From the NCBI RefSeq assembly GCF_006965485.1, contig NZ_CP041360.1, forward strand, positions 6,738,501-6,802,500: DNA of 64,000 nt, read 5' to 3'. Shown piece by piece: positions 52,292 through 60,337 of the stretch. The notes under the pieces were generated by a model that searched no databases, was not told the DNA's origin, and saw only the letters and a list, made by a program, of their open reading frames with translations. Position 1 is the stretch's first letter, and the number at the start of each line of letters is the position of its first letter. The position numbers and the translations under genes are program-made. Source of the stretch: Spirosoma sp. KCTC 42546 (GTDB lineage: Bacteria > Bacteroidota > Bacteroidia > Cytophagales > Spirosomataceae).

Positions 52292-53869
52292 ATGACACTT
52301 CGTCTTACTGTATTTCTCGGCCTGTTAACTTCGGTGCTACAGGCCCAGCCTAACGTGGACCGGCCTGGCGCTGCCCGACCAAGCGTGGCCCGACCCGATG
52401 CACCTAAATACTGGATTTTACTTCGGGATAAAGATCAGGCATCTGCACCAGCATTGTCGCAACAATCAATTGCCCAACGGCAACAACAGAATCTACCGTT
52501 AGATGAAACGGACCAACCTGTTTCCGCAGCTTATCTAACTCAGTTCAACCAGGCAGGGATACATCCCATATGCCAGTCGCGCTGGCTTAATGCAGTGTCG
52601 GCTCGCTTAACAACCGAACAGCAGATCCGCGTTCTTGCCATGCCCTGTGTGAAAGGCATTCAGCCTATTGATCCAGCCATCGTAATTACGTCGATCAACT
52701 TGCCCGCTAATCCGCAAATGGCACCGGTTATGACGCAGATACAGGCACCCGACTTTGCGCAGGCAGGCCTGACAGGTCGGTTTGTGAATATTGGTGTTAT
52801 TGATGCCGGTTTTTTTGGGGCTGATTCGGCCAATGCACTCAAGCATGTATTTGCACGCCAGGGCGTTAAACGCGTACGTGATTACGTGAACGAGAAAAAG
52901 ACGCATGATAACCTCTTTCGTACGCTCGAAACCATGTCCGATTTTCATGGCACAGAGGTAATGGCCGCCATTGCCGGTAATGATCCGCTGGAAAATATCC
53001 AGTTTGGCCTAGCCACCGATGCCACTTTTTACTTAGCCCGAACCGATCAGGGAAATCGCGAATACCGGGGTGAAGAAGATAACTGGGTGGCCGCTATGGA
53101 ATGGATGGACAGTCTCGGTGTCCGGCTTATCAACACATCGCTGGGTTATGCCAAGGGCATGAGTAACCCCAAAGAAAATTATGAACCCAGTCAGATGGAC
53201 GGCCATACAAGCCTCATCAGCCGGGCCGCACAGATTGCCGCCGACAAAAAAGGGATTTTGATTATTGTGTCTGCGGGCAACGAAGGCGATGACCGCTCGT
53301 GGCGAATCATCAGCACACCTGCTGATGCACAGGGCGTTATGGCGATTGGCGCTACAAATTCCCGTCTCTGGAACCGGATTGGCTACAGCAGCATTGGCCC
53401 AGAAAATCTTCCCTATCTGAAACCCAATGTCTCCTGTTTTTCGCTCTATGGCACTTCACTCTCTGCACCGGTCATCACGGGTTTTGCGGCTTGTATTATG
53501 CAGGCCAACCCGAAACTGACCAACAAACAGGTGATGGAGATTATCGAAAAATCATCCCATTTGTACCCATACGGTAATAACTACGTTGGTTATGGGGTTC
53601 CGCAGGCTTCGCGAGCGTTAGCGTTGCTCCGGAATAAGGATTTGGCTGGAACTGTTCGATCGGTAAAGGCTACAGGGAAAACACTTACATTACCGATTGA
53701 GACAACGGAGTCCATCGTTTCGGTATTTCATAAGAAAGACGCAACGCATGTGTTGCAGCAGGAAGCAACCAAAGTGACCAATGGCAAACTGGTTCTCCGT
53801 CGGTCGGCCGATGAAAAACAGACGACAGTCGATTTGAAAAAAGAGGTGATCGAGGTAGTTTGGGAGTAA
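52292..53869 (+). CDS. Secreted subtilisin-family serine protease
   Basis: A 525-residue S8 peptidase. Residues 1-19 are the signal peptide (MTLRLTVFLGLLTSVLQAQ), followed by a Pro/Arg-rich stretch (RPGAARPSVARPDA) and a prodomain-like region to about 160. The catalytic triad is D171 (IGVIDAGFF), H219 (SDFHGTEVM) and S389 (YGTSLSAP), with the oxyanion N330 in SAGNEG. The C-terminal 75 residues form a small beta domain with Lys/Thr-rich strands; it lacks an obvious type IX sorting tail. It acts outside the cytosol, on unknown substrates. An inverted repeat follows the stop. Confidence 0.95.
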   Translation: MTLRLTVFLGLLTSVLQAQPNVDRPGAARPSVARPDAPKYWILLRDKDQASAPALSQQSIAQRQQQNLPLDETDQPVSAAYLTQFNQAGIHPICQSRWLNAVSARLTTEQQIRVLAMPCVKGIQPIDPAIVITSINLPANPQMAPVMTQIQAPDFAQAGLTGRFVNIGVIDAGFFGADSANALKHVFARQGVKRVRDYVNEKKTHDNLFRTLETMSDFHGTEVMAAIAGNDPLENIQFGLATDATFYLARTDQGNREYRGEEDNWVAAMEWMDSLGVRLINTSLGYAKGMSNPKENYEPSQMDGHTSLISRAAQIAADKKGILIIVSAGNEGDDRSWRIISTPADAQGVMAIGATNSRLWNRIGYSSIGPENLPYLKPNVSCFSLYGTSLSAPVITGFAACIMQANPKLTNKQVMEIIEKSSHLYPYGNNYVGYGVPQASRALALLRNKDLAGTVRSVKATGKTLTLPIETTESIVSVFHKKDATHVLQQEATKVTNGKLVLRRSADEKQTTVDLKKEVIEVVWE

Positions 53870-53881
53870 CAGGTCAATGAA

Positions 53882-53953
53882 AAATGGATAATGTAAAATG
53901 GACAATAATCAATGGATACCCATACTGCATTAGTCATTCTACATTATCCATTT
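53882..53953. repeat. Inverted repeat after the subtilase gene
   Basis: Arms 53882-53900 (AAATGGATAATGTAAAATG) and 53935-53953 pair with one mismatch; flanks add more ATGGA/ATAAT units. It starts 12 bases after the stop. Confidence 0.8.
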
Positions 53954-54012
53954 ACTTAATCCGTATGAAGAAAAATTAATTTCCGTTTCAGTCCGAGCTT
54001 ATATGGCGATCC

Positions 54013-54020
54013 TAGATTTG
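54013..54020 (+). promoter_or_regulatory. TAnnTTTG promoter
   Basis: TAGATTTG, 33 bases before the ATG at 54054. Confidence 0.5.
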
Positions 54021-54053
54021 CTTCCGTAATCAACAGTAAACAACAAATTGACT

Positions 54054-54878
54054 ATGGAAACGAACACAAAATTAGTCGCCATTGCCGTACTCACAGCTGC
54101 TCTAGCCACTCCCTTTGCACGTGCACAACAAGTAGCTGGTCCTAGTGAACCCATCTTAGGTGTTGCTATGAATGCGCCCGGCAGTGAACGTCCAGAGCCT
54201 CCTCAACCCGGCGGACCTGGTCCCCGACACGGCAGGCACGGCGGTGGCCCTGGTGCCCCCGGCCGACCACAAGGACCACAGGGCGGCCCGCAAGGTAGCT
54301 TTCATCAACAGGGACTCACGTCACTGACTACCGTTTCGGGTACGGTTGGGCAATGGGTTGGTAATGACGATGCTATCCTGGATGGCTTTCTGTTAACAGG
54401 CAATACGGGTACAACAACAGTAAAATTTCCTGCTCATTTGGGGCAACAGGTCCAAAAAGCAATCAAGTCGGGTAGCAGCGTGAGCGTTACGGGCTATTCT
54501 GAAACCACGCCAACGGGTGAAACTCGCTTTCGGATGAATAGCCTGACGGCGGGTAAAACAACTGTACTGGACGCCCCTCCTACTCAACCTACCACACCAC
54601 CCGAAACACCTGCCTTAGCTACAGCTACCGGAAAAATCGCCGATTACCGGCTAGATAAAGGTGGGCGTGTGAACGGCTTAGTGCTGGACGATAAAACGAT
54701 TGTCAGCATTCCACCGCACGTAGCCTATCAGCTCACCGATCTGGCCAAGAAAGGCAGTACGATTACCGTACAGGGTTACCCAAAAAGTTTGCGTGACGGT
54801 CAGGTGCAACTGGAAAAAATCAATATTCTCCGGGCATCGGTACTGACGATCAACGGACAGCAGTATTTAGTTCGCTAA
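54054..54878 (+). CDS. Exported protein with duplicated OB-like domain
   Basis: A 274-residue protein; start at the ATG of 54054 (METNTKLVAIAVLTAALATP) with a signal peptide ending near residue 24. Residues about 50-85 are Gly/Pro/His/Gln-rich (PRHGRHGGGPGAPGRPQGPQ) and probably unstructured; the histidines could bind metal. Two matching modules follow: VSGTVGQWVGNDDAILDGFL...VTGYSET near residues 95-165, and ATGKIADYRLDKGGRVNGLV...VQGYPKS near 190-255. Each has a beta-barrel pattern with G-x-V-x-G endings, like OB-type or DUF5666-like folds. It sits directly ahead of an OmpR/histidine-kinase pair, suggesting a shared stimulus. Family not named. Confidence 0.65.
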   Translation: METNTKLVAIAVLTAALATPFARAQQVAGPSEPILGVAMNAPGSERPEPPQPGGPGPRHGRHGGGPGAPGRPQGPQGGPQGSFHQQGLTSLTTVSGTVGQWVGNDDAILDGFLLTGNTGTTTVKFPAHLGQQVQKAIKSGSSVSVTGYSETTPTGETRFRMNSLTAGKTTVLDAPPTQPTTPPETPALATATGKIADYRLDKGGRVNGLVLDDKTIVSIPPHVAYQLTDLAKKGSTITVQGYPKSLRDGQVQLEKINILRASVLTINGQQYLVR

Positions 54879-54885
54879 CTTAATG

Positions 54886-54961
54886 GTGAAAGAGTGAATG
54901 AGTGAAAGTGCGAAAATTACTGAACAGTTTTGTTCGCTCTTTCACTCATTCGCCCTTTCAC
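54886..54961. repeat. Inverted repeat before the OmpR-type regulator
   Basis: Arms 54886-54914 (GTGAAAGAGTGAATGAGTGA...) and 54933-54961 pair with about two mismatches in 29. It starts 8 bases after one stop; the GTG start of the next gene is 12 bases beyond its end. Confidence 0.85.
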
Positions 54962-54973
54962 TCTTTTATTCTC

Positions 54974-55645
54974 GTGAAAATCCTAGTTATCGAAGATGAG
55001 CGCAAACTAGCCCGGTTTATCAAACAGGGGTTGGAGCAACATGGTCATGTAGCCGACCTGACCCACTCCGGTTCCGAAGGACTCGACTTTCTGGCCGGAG
55101 GGCTTTATGATCTGGTTCTCCTTGATCTGATGTTACCGGGCCAAACGGGTTTCGAGCTGTTACAAAATCTTCGGGCATTCGGATTAAGCGTCCCGGTAAT
55201 TATTCTATCGGCTCTGAGTGATCCGGATAAAGTGGTGCATGGACTGGACCTGGGCGCTGTCGACTACATCCGAAAACCGTTCGATTTTAATGAGCTATTA
55301 GCGCGAATTCGCGTTTTACAGCGACGCACAACGACCAGCGATAACGTGGTATTACGCGTAGCAGATCTGGAAATGCGGCTCGTTTCGCACGAGGTGGTCA
55401 AAAATGGATCGACGCTTGACTTAACCAACCGGGAGTTTTCGTTGCTCGAATTATTGATGCGCCGGGCTGGGCAGTTGGTCACCAAAAATGAAATTGCCGA
55501 AAAAGTTTGGGCTGTCGATTACGATATGGGCAGTAACGTGATTGAAGTACACATTTATCAGCTCCGAAAAAAACTGGATGCCATCGGTAAAAGCGGTCTC
55601 ATTGAAACACTTATTGGCCGCGGATATCGGTGCAAAACAGCATGA
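54974..55645 (+). CDS. OmpR/PhoB-family response regulator
   Basis: A 223-residue two-component regulator. It starts with GTG at 54974 (VKILVIEDERKL); a longer frame upstream only translates the inverted repeat. Receiver domain: acidic pocket E7/D8, phosphoacceptor D51 (LVLLDLMLPG), K near 101 (DYIRKPFDFNE). The winged-helix output spans about residues 125-223 (LDLTNREFSLLELLMRRAGQ, VIEVHIYQLRKKLD). It overlaps the kinase gene by 4 bases. Likely targets include its own operon and the exported protein gene ahead, by proximity only. Confidence 0.95.
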   Translation: MKILVIEDERKLARFIKQGLEQHGHVADLTHSGSEGLDFLAGGLYDLVLLDLMLPGQTGFELLQNLRAFGLSVPVIILSALSDPDKVVHGLDLGAVDYIRKPFDFNELLARIRVLQRRTTTSDNVVLRVADLEMRLVSHEVVKNGSTLDLTNREFSLLELLMRRAGQLVTKNEIAEKVWAVDYDMGSNVIEVHIYQLRKKLDAIGKSGLIETLIGRGYRCKTA

Positions 55646-56943
55646 GCCTCCGCAGCCGTATTGTACTGGCCGTTACGGCGGTGTTTGCAGGGGTGAGTCT
55701 CTTGGCGGGTTGGCTCATGCTCAATCGTGCCGAACGAAGTCTGCAAATCGCTTTTGATCGGGCTGCCCAAACGAGGGCTGAGTGGCTACTATCGCTTGTT
55801 AGTGTTGACCCTGTTGTACTTCCCTTACCCACCGATCGGGAACGGATGCAGGTAATTTATCGAACCTACGGGTATGCTCGTGAGCTATTCCGAAGTCCGG
55901 GATTTCCAAACAGTTCCGGCAAAGGTCAACGCAGGGCTCCCCACCGTTTCTCGTATCGGTCTGTTACAGCACAAACCTCCAGCGACCAACTTTCGGACGG
56001 TCAGCTTCTATTGACGTTAACCGTACCAGACGCCAGTTTACGGCAGGATATCAACCAGCTTCGATGGCTGTTTGGCATAGGCTGGTTACTAAGTTTAGTG
56101 ATGGCATTTGGCGCTGGGTACGGCGCGGCAGGTTGGTTATTACGCCCTATACAATCCATTATCAATCAGGCTAATACGATCAGCAAAGCAGCCGATAGCA
56201 GTCGAATCACGTTACCTAAATCCCAGGACGAACTTTATCAACTAACCGATACACTGAATCGGATGCTGGCCCGAATTCGGGAACATGTTGACTTGCAACA
56301 AAATTTCTTTGGGGCAGCTGCGCATGAACTACGCACGCCATTAACCGTTATGAAAACCGGGCTTGAAGTAACCCTCAATAATGAGCAGGTCGACCCAGGG
56401 ACAAAATCATTCCTGACCGGTCAACTGGATGAGGTGAGCCGTCTGGCTCGCTTACTGGATGAGTTTTTAACCCTTAGCCGCCCTGATGAATCGACTCAAC
56501 CACTTACTATCGCCGAAATCAATCTACCCGTTTTAGTTAAAAATTGCGTAGCCCAATTAGCAACCGTAGCCGCTGATTATGAAGTAACAATACGTACGGA
56601 TACCGATAAATTGACAGGAGAAACAGCCCGAACCGATAGGGTCAAGCTAGAGCATATTCTACTCAACCTAATCGAAAATGCCATTAAATATGCCGTACCA
56701 GGTAGTATAGTTCTTGTTCAGGTTCGCTACTCAGGCAAGTGGCAAATACAGGTACAGAACCAGACCGTTCGCGCAACGGGGCCCACCCTTGATTTAATGC
56801 AGCCTTATTTTCAGGCTGACCCACTCAAAGAAGGCCATGGGTTGGGGCTTTGGATCAGCCATCGGTTAACAACAATGCTCAATGGTGAGTTACATCTTGA
56901 CTGGCAGGAATTTACATTCACCAGCCTACTTTCCCTGCCTTAA
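55642..56943 (+). CDS. Membrane sensor histidine kinase
   Basis: A 433-residue inner-membrane kinase, cognate to the regulator it overlaps (ATGA). First helix at about residues 7-24 (IVLAVTAVFAGVSLLAGWLM), a periplasmic loop of about 110 residues, second helix near 140-165 (LFGIGWLLSLVMAFGAGYGA), then HAMP. H-box H228 in GAAAHELRTPLTVMK; N-box NLIENAIKYAV; G2 KEGHGLGLWIS. The HATPase G1 region (VQNQTVRATGPT) is weaker than usual. Architecture is CusS/QseC-like, with a sensor loop too small to identify a ligand. Confidence 0.93.
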   Translation: MSLRSRIVLAVTAVFAGVSLLAGWLMLNRAERSLQIAFDRAAQTRAEWLLSLVSVDPVVLPLPTDRERMQVIYRTYGYARELFRSPGFPNSSGKGQRRAPHRFSYRSVTAQTSSDQLSDGQLLLTLTVPDASLRQDINQLRWLFGIGWLLSLVMAFGAGYGAAGWLLRPIQSIINQANTISKAADSSRITLPKSQDELYQLTDTLNRMLARIREHVDLQQNFFGAAAHELRTPLTVMKTGLEVTLNNEQVDPGTKSFLTGQLDEVSRLARLLDEFLTLSRPDESTQPLTIAEINLPVLVKNCVAQLATVAADYEVTIRTDTDKLTGETARTDRVKLEHILLNLIENAIKYAVPGSIVLVQVRYSGKWQIQVQNQTVRATGPTLDLMQPYFQADPLKEGHGLGLWISHRLTTMLNGELHLDWQEFTFTSLLSLP

Positions 56944-56985
56944 ATCAAAACTAAACTGAAAGTCAAAAATCAATCAACGTATCGA

Positions 56986-57354
56986 ATGAAAGGTGTTTAC
57001 TGTGTATTGCTGCTTACCCTATCGAATATTTTCATGACACTGGCCTGGTATGGCCATCTTCAGGTTAAACAATACCCCATGCTGGCCAAGCTTTCCTTAT
57101 TCGGCGTAATTATGTTGAGTTGGGGGCTGGCATTTTTCGAGTACATTTTTCAGGTTCCCGCCAATCGAATCGGCTCTGATGAAACCGGGGGGCCTTTCTC
57201 ACTTTTCCAGCTAAAAACCGTCCAGGAAGCGGTTTCACTAACGGTTTTCACACTCATCACCGTATTTGTTTTCAAAACGGATAAACTGGCCTGGAATCAC
57301 CTCGTTGGCTTTGTTTTTCTGGTGATTGCGGTGTTTTTCATCTTTAAAAAATGA
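56986..57354 (+). CDS. DUF486 family DMT-type membrane protein
   Basis: A 122-residue protein with four membrane segments (LLLTLSNIFMTLAWYGHLQ, LSLFGVIMLSWGLAFFEYIF, and two more). The FEYIFQVPANRIG block and LKTVQEAVSLTVFT match the DUF486 family of small drug/metabolite-transporter relatives, which probably act as dimers. Substrate unknown. Its stop overlaps the start of the following MFS gene by 4 bases. Confidence 0.9.
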   Translation: MKGVYCVLLLTLSNIFMTLAWYGHLQVKQYPMLAKLSLFGVIMLSWGLAFFEYIFQVPANRIGSDETGGPFSLFQLKTVQEAVSLTVFTLITVFVFKTDKLAWNHLVGFVFLVIAVFFIFKK

Positions 57355-58580
57355 TAGATACGGCCCAACAAGCCGATACGCGTCAGCCAACGGCAACCAG
57401 TCTGAACGCCCTCGACTGGGCTAATTTTTTTCTGGCCGATGTGCGCGATGGGCTTGGGCCTTATTTAGCCATCTACCTGTTAACCTCACGCCATTGGCAC
57501 GCCCAGAACATAGGCCTGGCCATGTCGGTGATGGGAATAGCCACAGTCATTGCGCAAACACCAGCGGGTATATTCGTTGATCAAACCCAAAAAAAGCGGC
57601 TATTTTCAATTGTTGCCTCCCTGTTAATTGCCACTGCATCCCTACTAACCATCTCGCTGCCAACCTTTGGCGTTATTCTGGGCGGACAGGCTATGATGGG
57701 GGTAGCAGCCGCCTGGTTTACCCCTGCCATTGCGGCTATTACACTCGGCCTGGTTGGGCATCAGGCGCTGGACAGGCGAGTGGGTCGTAACGAAACCTTC
57801 AATCATGCAGGGAATGTGTTTGCGGCTGTACTAGCAGGTTTAATCGGTTATTACGTTCGTAGCGAAGGCATCTTCGTGCTATTAGCCGTTATGTCGCTTC
57901 TGAGTAGCGTAGCCGTCTGGCGCATTCGCGAAGACGACATTGACCACGAATTGGCAAGGGGCGATGGGGAAAGCGAGGTCAGGAAAGGCGACGAGCCGTC
58001 TGGCTGGCGGGCAATCGGAAGCAATCGGGCCATTTTATTTTTCGCGTTGGCCTGTGTGCTGTTCCATTTCGCCAATGCCGCCATGCTGCCCCTGCTGGGT
58101 CAGCGATTAGCAAACGGTATTGATGCGGGAACATCCTCGGCCTATATGTCGGCCTGTATCATTGTTGCTCAGGTTGTCATGATACCCGTGAGTAACGTAA
58201 CCGGGCGGTTGGCCCCGAAAGGTCGTAAACGACTGTTGCTGATTGGGTTTGCCGTATTACCAATCCGGGGGCTACTGTATACGCTTACAAACGACCCTAT
58301 TCTGTTGGTCACTATCCAGATACTGGATGGCGTTGGCGCTGGAATTTTTGGTGTATTGTCGATCTTAATCGTATCCGATCTAACCAAGGGCAGCGGCTTA
58401 TTCAACACCACGCAGGGAGCTATAGCAACCGCCATTGGGTTGGGTGCATCACTAAGTAATGCCTTTGCCGGGGTAATTGTGCAACGGTCAGGCTATAACA
58501 CCGCTTTTCTTACCCTAACGGGCATTGCAGTAGGTGCTTTAGCTGTTTTATGGTTTTTTGTTCCCGAAACGAAGCGATGA
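57351..58580 (+). CDS. MFS transporter
   Basis: A 409-residue transporter with 12 segments. The GIFVDQTQKKRLF loop after helix 2 is a form of the MFS A-motif; DRRVGRNETFNHAGNVFAA is in the next inter-helix block. A short charged insertion (ARGDGESEVRKGDEPSG) lies in the central cytosolic loop near residue 205. Length and order are normal. Substrate cannot be told; translation is coupled to the DUF486 gene. Convergent with hldD, 10 bases apart. Confidence 0.88.
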   Translation: MIDTAQQADTRQPTATSLNALDWANFFLADVRDGLGPYLAIYLLTSRHWHAQNIGLAMSVMGIATVIAQTPAGIFVDQTQKKRLFSIVASLLIATASLLTISLPTFGVILGGQAMMGVAAAWFTPAIAAITLGLVGHQALDRRVGRNETFNHAGNVFAAVLAGLIGYYVRSEGIFVLLAVMSLLSSVAVWRIREDDIDHELARGDGESEVRKGDEPSGWRAIGSNRAILFFALACVLFHFANAAMLPLLGQRLANGIDAGTSSAYMSACIIVAQVVMIPVSNVTGRLAPKGRKRLLLIGFAVLPIRGLLYTLTNDPILLVTIQILDGVGAGIFGVLSILIVSDLTKGSGLFNTTQGAIATAIGLGASLSNAFAGVIVQRSGYNTAFLTLTGIAVGALAVLWFFVPETKR

Positions 58581-58590
58581 AGTTGTCAAC

Positions 58591-59556
58591 TTACAGATAC
58601 TGACCTTTACTCAGGTAGTTTGTTACATAATCGGCGATACCATCTTCGAGGGAGTGAAAATGCTTTTCATACCCAATTGAACGAAGTTTAGACATATTCG
58701 CCTGGGTGAAGTACTGGTATTTGTCGCGGATATCGACTGGCGTATCAACAAAGTCAATCTGGGGTTCCAGATCCAGCGCGTAAAATGTATTTTTGGCCAG
58801 ATCGAGGAATGTACGCGCCTTGCCACTGCCCAGGTTATAGATGCCGGAGTTGCGCCGGTGATGCATTAGGAACGAGCAAACCTCTATCACGTCCTTCACG
58901 TAAACGAAATCACGCATTTGTTCCCCGTCGGCAAAGTCGGGATTGTGCGACCGGAACAACTTCATTTGTCCCGATTTTTCAATCTGGTGGTAGGCATGAA
59001 ATATTACAGATGCCATCCGGCCTTTGTGGTATTCATTCGGCCCGTATACGTTGAAGAACTTCAGCCCCGCCCAGAAGAACGGCTTGCGCTCCTGTTCCAG
59101 CGCCCAGATGTCGAACTCATTTTTTGAGTCACCATACGGGTTCAATGGTTTCAATTGCGGAATCAGCGACTCATTGTCATCGTAGCCCAATTCACCGAGA
59201 CCATAGGTAGCCGCCGACGACGCATAGACTAGTGGGATTTGGTACTCAATGCAACGATTCCAGATTTGTTTGGAATACTCAACGTTCAGATGCTCAAAAA
59301 TCTGACGATCAAACTCCGTGGTATCGGTACGGGCACCGATGTGAAAAATAAACTCAACTTCCTGATAATTCTGGTCGAGCCAGTCAAAAAAATCTTCCCG
59401 ATCTACTCGTTCCTGGATTCGTTTTCCGACCAAATTTGCCTCTTTTTCGGGGTACGAAAAATCATCAACCGCAATAATGAAATTGAAGTTTTCCTGATTC
59501 AACTTGCTGATTAAACAGCTTCCGATAAAGCCGGCTGCTCCCGTAACGATAATCAT
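58591..59556 (-). CDS. hldD: ADP-glyceromanno-heptose 6-epimerase
   Basis: A 321-residue extended SDR. TGAAGFIGS is at residues 5-13, DDFSY follows strand two, FHIGARTDTTE near 72-83, ASSAATYG near 112-120, and the catalytic NPYGDSKNEFD (Y-x3-K) near 138-146. The DTTE and YNLGSGKARTFLDLA blocks are diagnostic for RfaD/HldD. It epimerises ADP-D-glycero- to ADP-L-glycero-D-manno-heptose for lipopolysaccharide core. Isolated from other heptose genes in this window. Confidence 0.95.
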   Translation of the reverse strand: MIIVTGAAGFIGSCLISKLNQENFNFIIAVDDFSYPEKEANLVGKRIQERVDREDFFDWLDQNYQEVEFIFHIGARTDTTEFDRQIFEHLNVEYSKQIWNRCIEYQIPLVYASSAATYGLGELGYDDNESLIPQLKPLNPYGDSKNEFDIWALEQERKPFFWAGLKFFNVYGPNEYHKGRMASVIFHAYHQIEKSGQMKLFRSHNPDFADGEQMRDFVYVKDVIEVCSFLMHHRRNSGIYNLGSGKARTFLDLAKNTFYALDLEPQIDFVDTPVDIRDKYQYFTQANMSKLRSIGYEKHFHSLEDGIADYVTNYLSKGQYL

Positions 59557-59764
59557 AAAGTGGTAGTCGTAAACGTGTTCGTAGTGATAATTAGGTATCT
59601 ATCAGCGTGATTGAAGCAAAAACGCCCGTAAAGATACATGTTTTATATTTGACTATAGAATAGCAGATTTAATGATTAAATTGTACTTTTCCACTAACGG
59701 TCATATTGACACTTCTAGCGTTATCTGCCTGGAGGTGCCACTTTTATAGCGCCCAAACAGTTCG

Positions 59765-59772
59765 TACCTTTG
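59765..59772 (+). promoter_or_regulatory. TAnnTTTG promoter of queD
   Basis: TACCTTTG followed by CAC, 53 bases before the ATG at 59826. Confidence 0.5.
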
Positions 59773-59825
59773 CACTTTATTTTCAAATCGGCGTTTCTGG
59801 CAACCGCCCCATCTAAACCAGAAAA

Positions 59826-60242
59826 ATGGTCTATATTAACAGAATTGAGCATTTCAACGCGGCCCACCGGCTCTATAATCCGGCCTGGTCGGAAGAGCGA
59901 AACAAGGAGGTTTTTGGTCCCTGTGCCAACATAAACTGGCATGGCCATAACTTTGAATTAATTGTAACAGTCAAAGGTGAGCCTTCGCCCGACACTGGTT
60001 TTGTGATTGACCTCAAATTATTGGGCGACATCATCAAACGGGAAGTTATCGAGAAAGTGGATCATAAAAACCTGAATCTGGATGTCGATTTTATGCAGGG
60101 AAAAATGGCCAGCTGCGAAATCTTCGTCATGGAAATCTGGAAGATCCTCGAACGGGCTCTCGAACCCATTACCGATGCACACCTTCACCAGCTTCGTCTG
60201 ATTGAAACCCCGAAGAATTTTGTCGATTATTTTGGGGAGTAA
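59826..60242 (+). CDS. queD: 6-carboxytetrahydropterin synthase
   Basis: A 138-residue enzyme of the PTPS/QueD family. Zinc ligands H14 (FNAAHRL), H39 and H41 (NWHGHNFEL) are visible; the preceding C33 (GPCANINWHGH) is the catalytic cysteine. DLKLLGDIIKREV and the DHKNLNLD block complete the tunnel fold, and RLIETPKNF ends it. It makes 6-carboxytetrahydropterin for queuosine. No other queuosine genes are adjacent. An inverted repeat follows directly. Confidence 0.93.
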   Translation: MVYINRIEHFNAAHRLYNPAWSEERNKEVFGPCANINWHGHNFELIVTVKGEPSPDTGFVIDLKLLGDIIKREVIEKVDHKNLNLDVDFMQGKMASCEIFVMEIWKILERALEPITDAHLHQLRLIETPKNFVDYFGE

Positions 60243-60244
60243 TT

Positions 60245-60337
60245 ATTAATTGTCATTAGTGGTCATGAATTGTTATGAATAGCCATTTATCGTTTTTGAC
60301 AATTAATGACCACTAATGATTACTAATGACAATTAAT
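60245..60337. repeat. Inverted repeat whose right arm contains the lpxB start
   Basis: Left arm 60245-60266 (ATTAATTGTCATTAGTGGTC...) pairs with right arm 60306-60337 once a 10-base tandem unit (TTACTAATGA) present only on the right is left out. The lpxB ATG (60336-60338) is at the outer end of the right arm. Confidence 0.8.
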
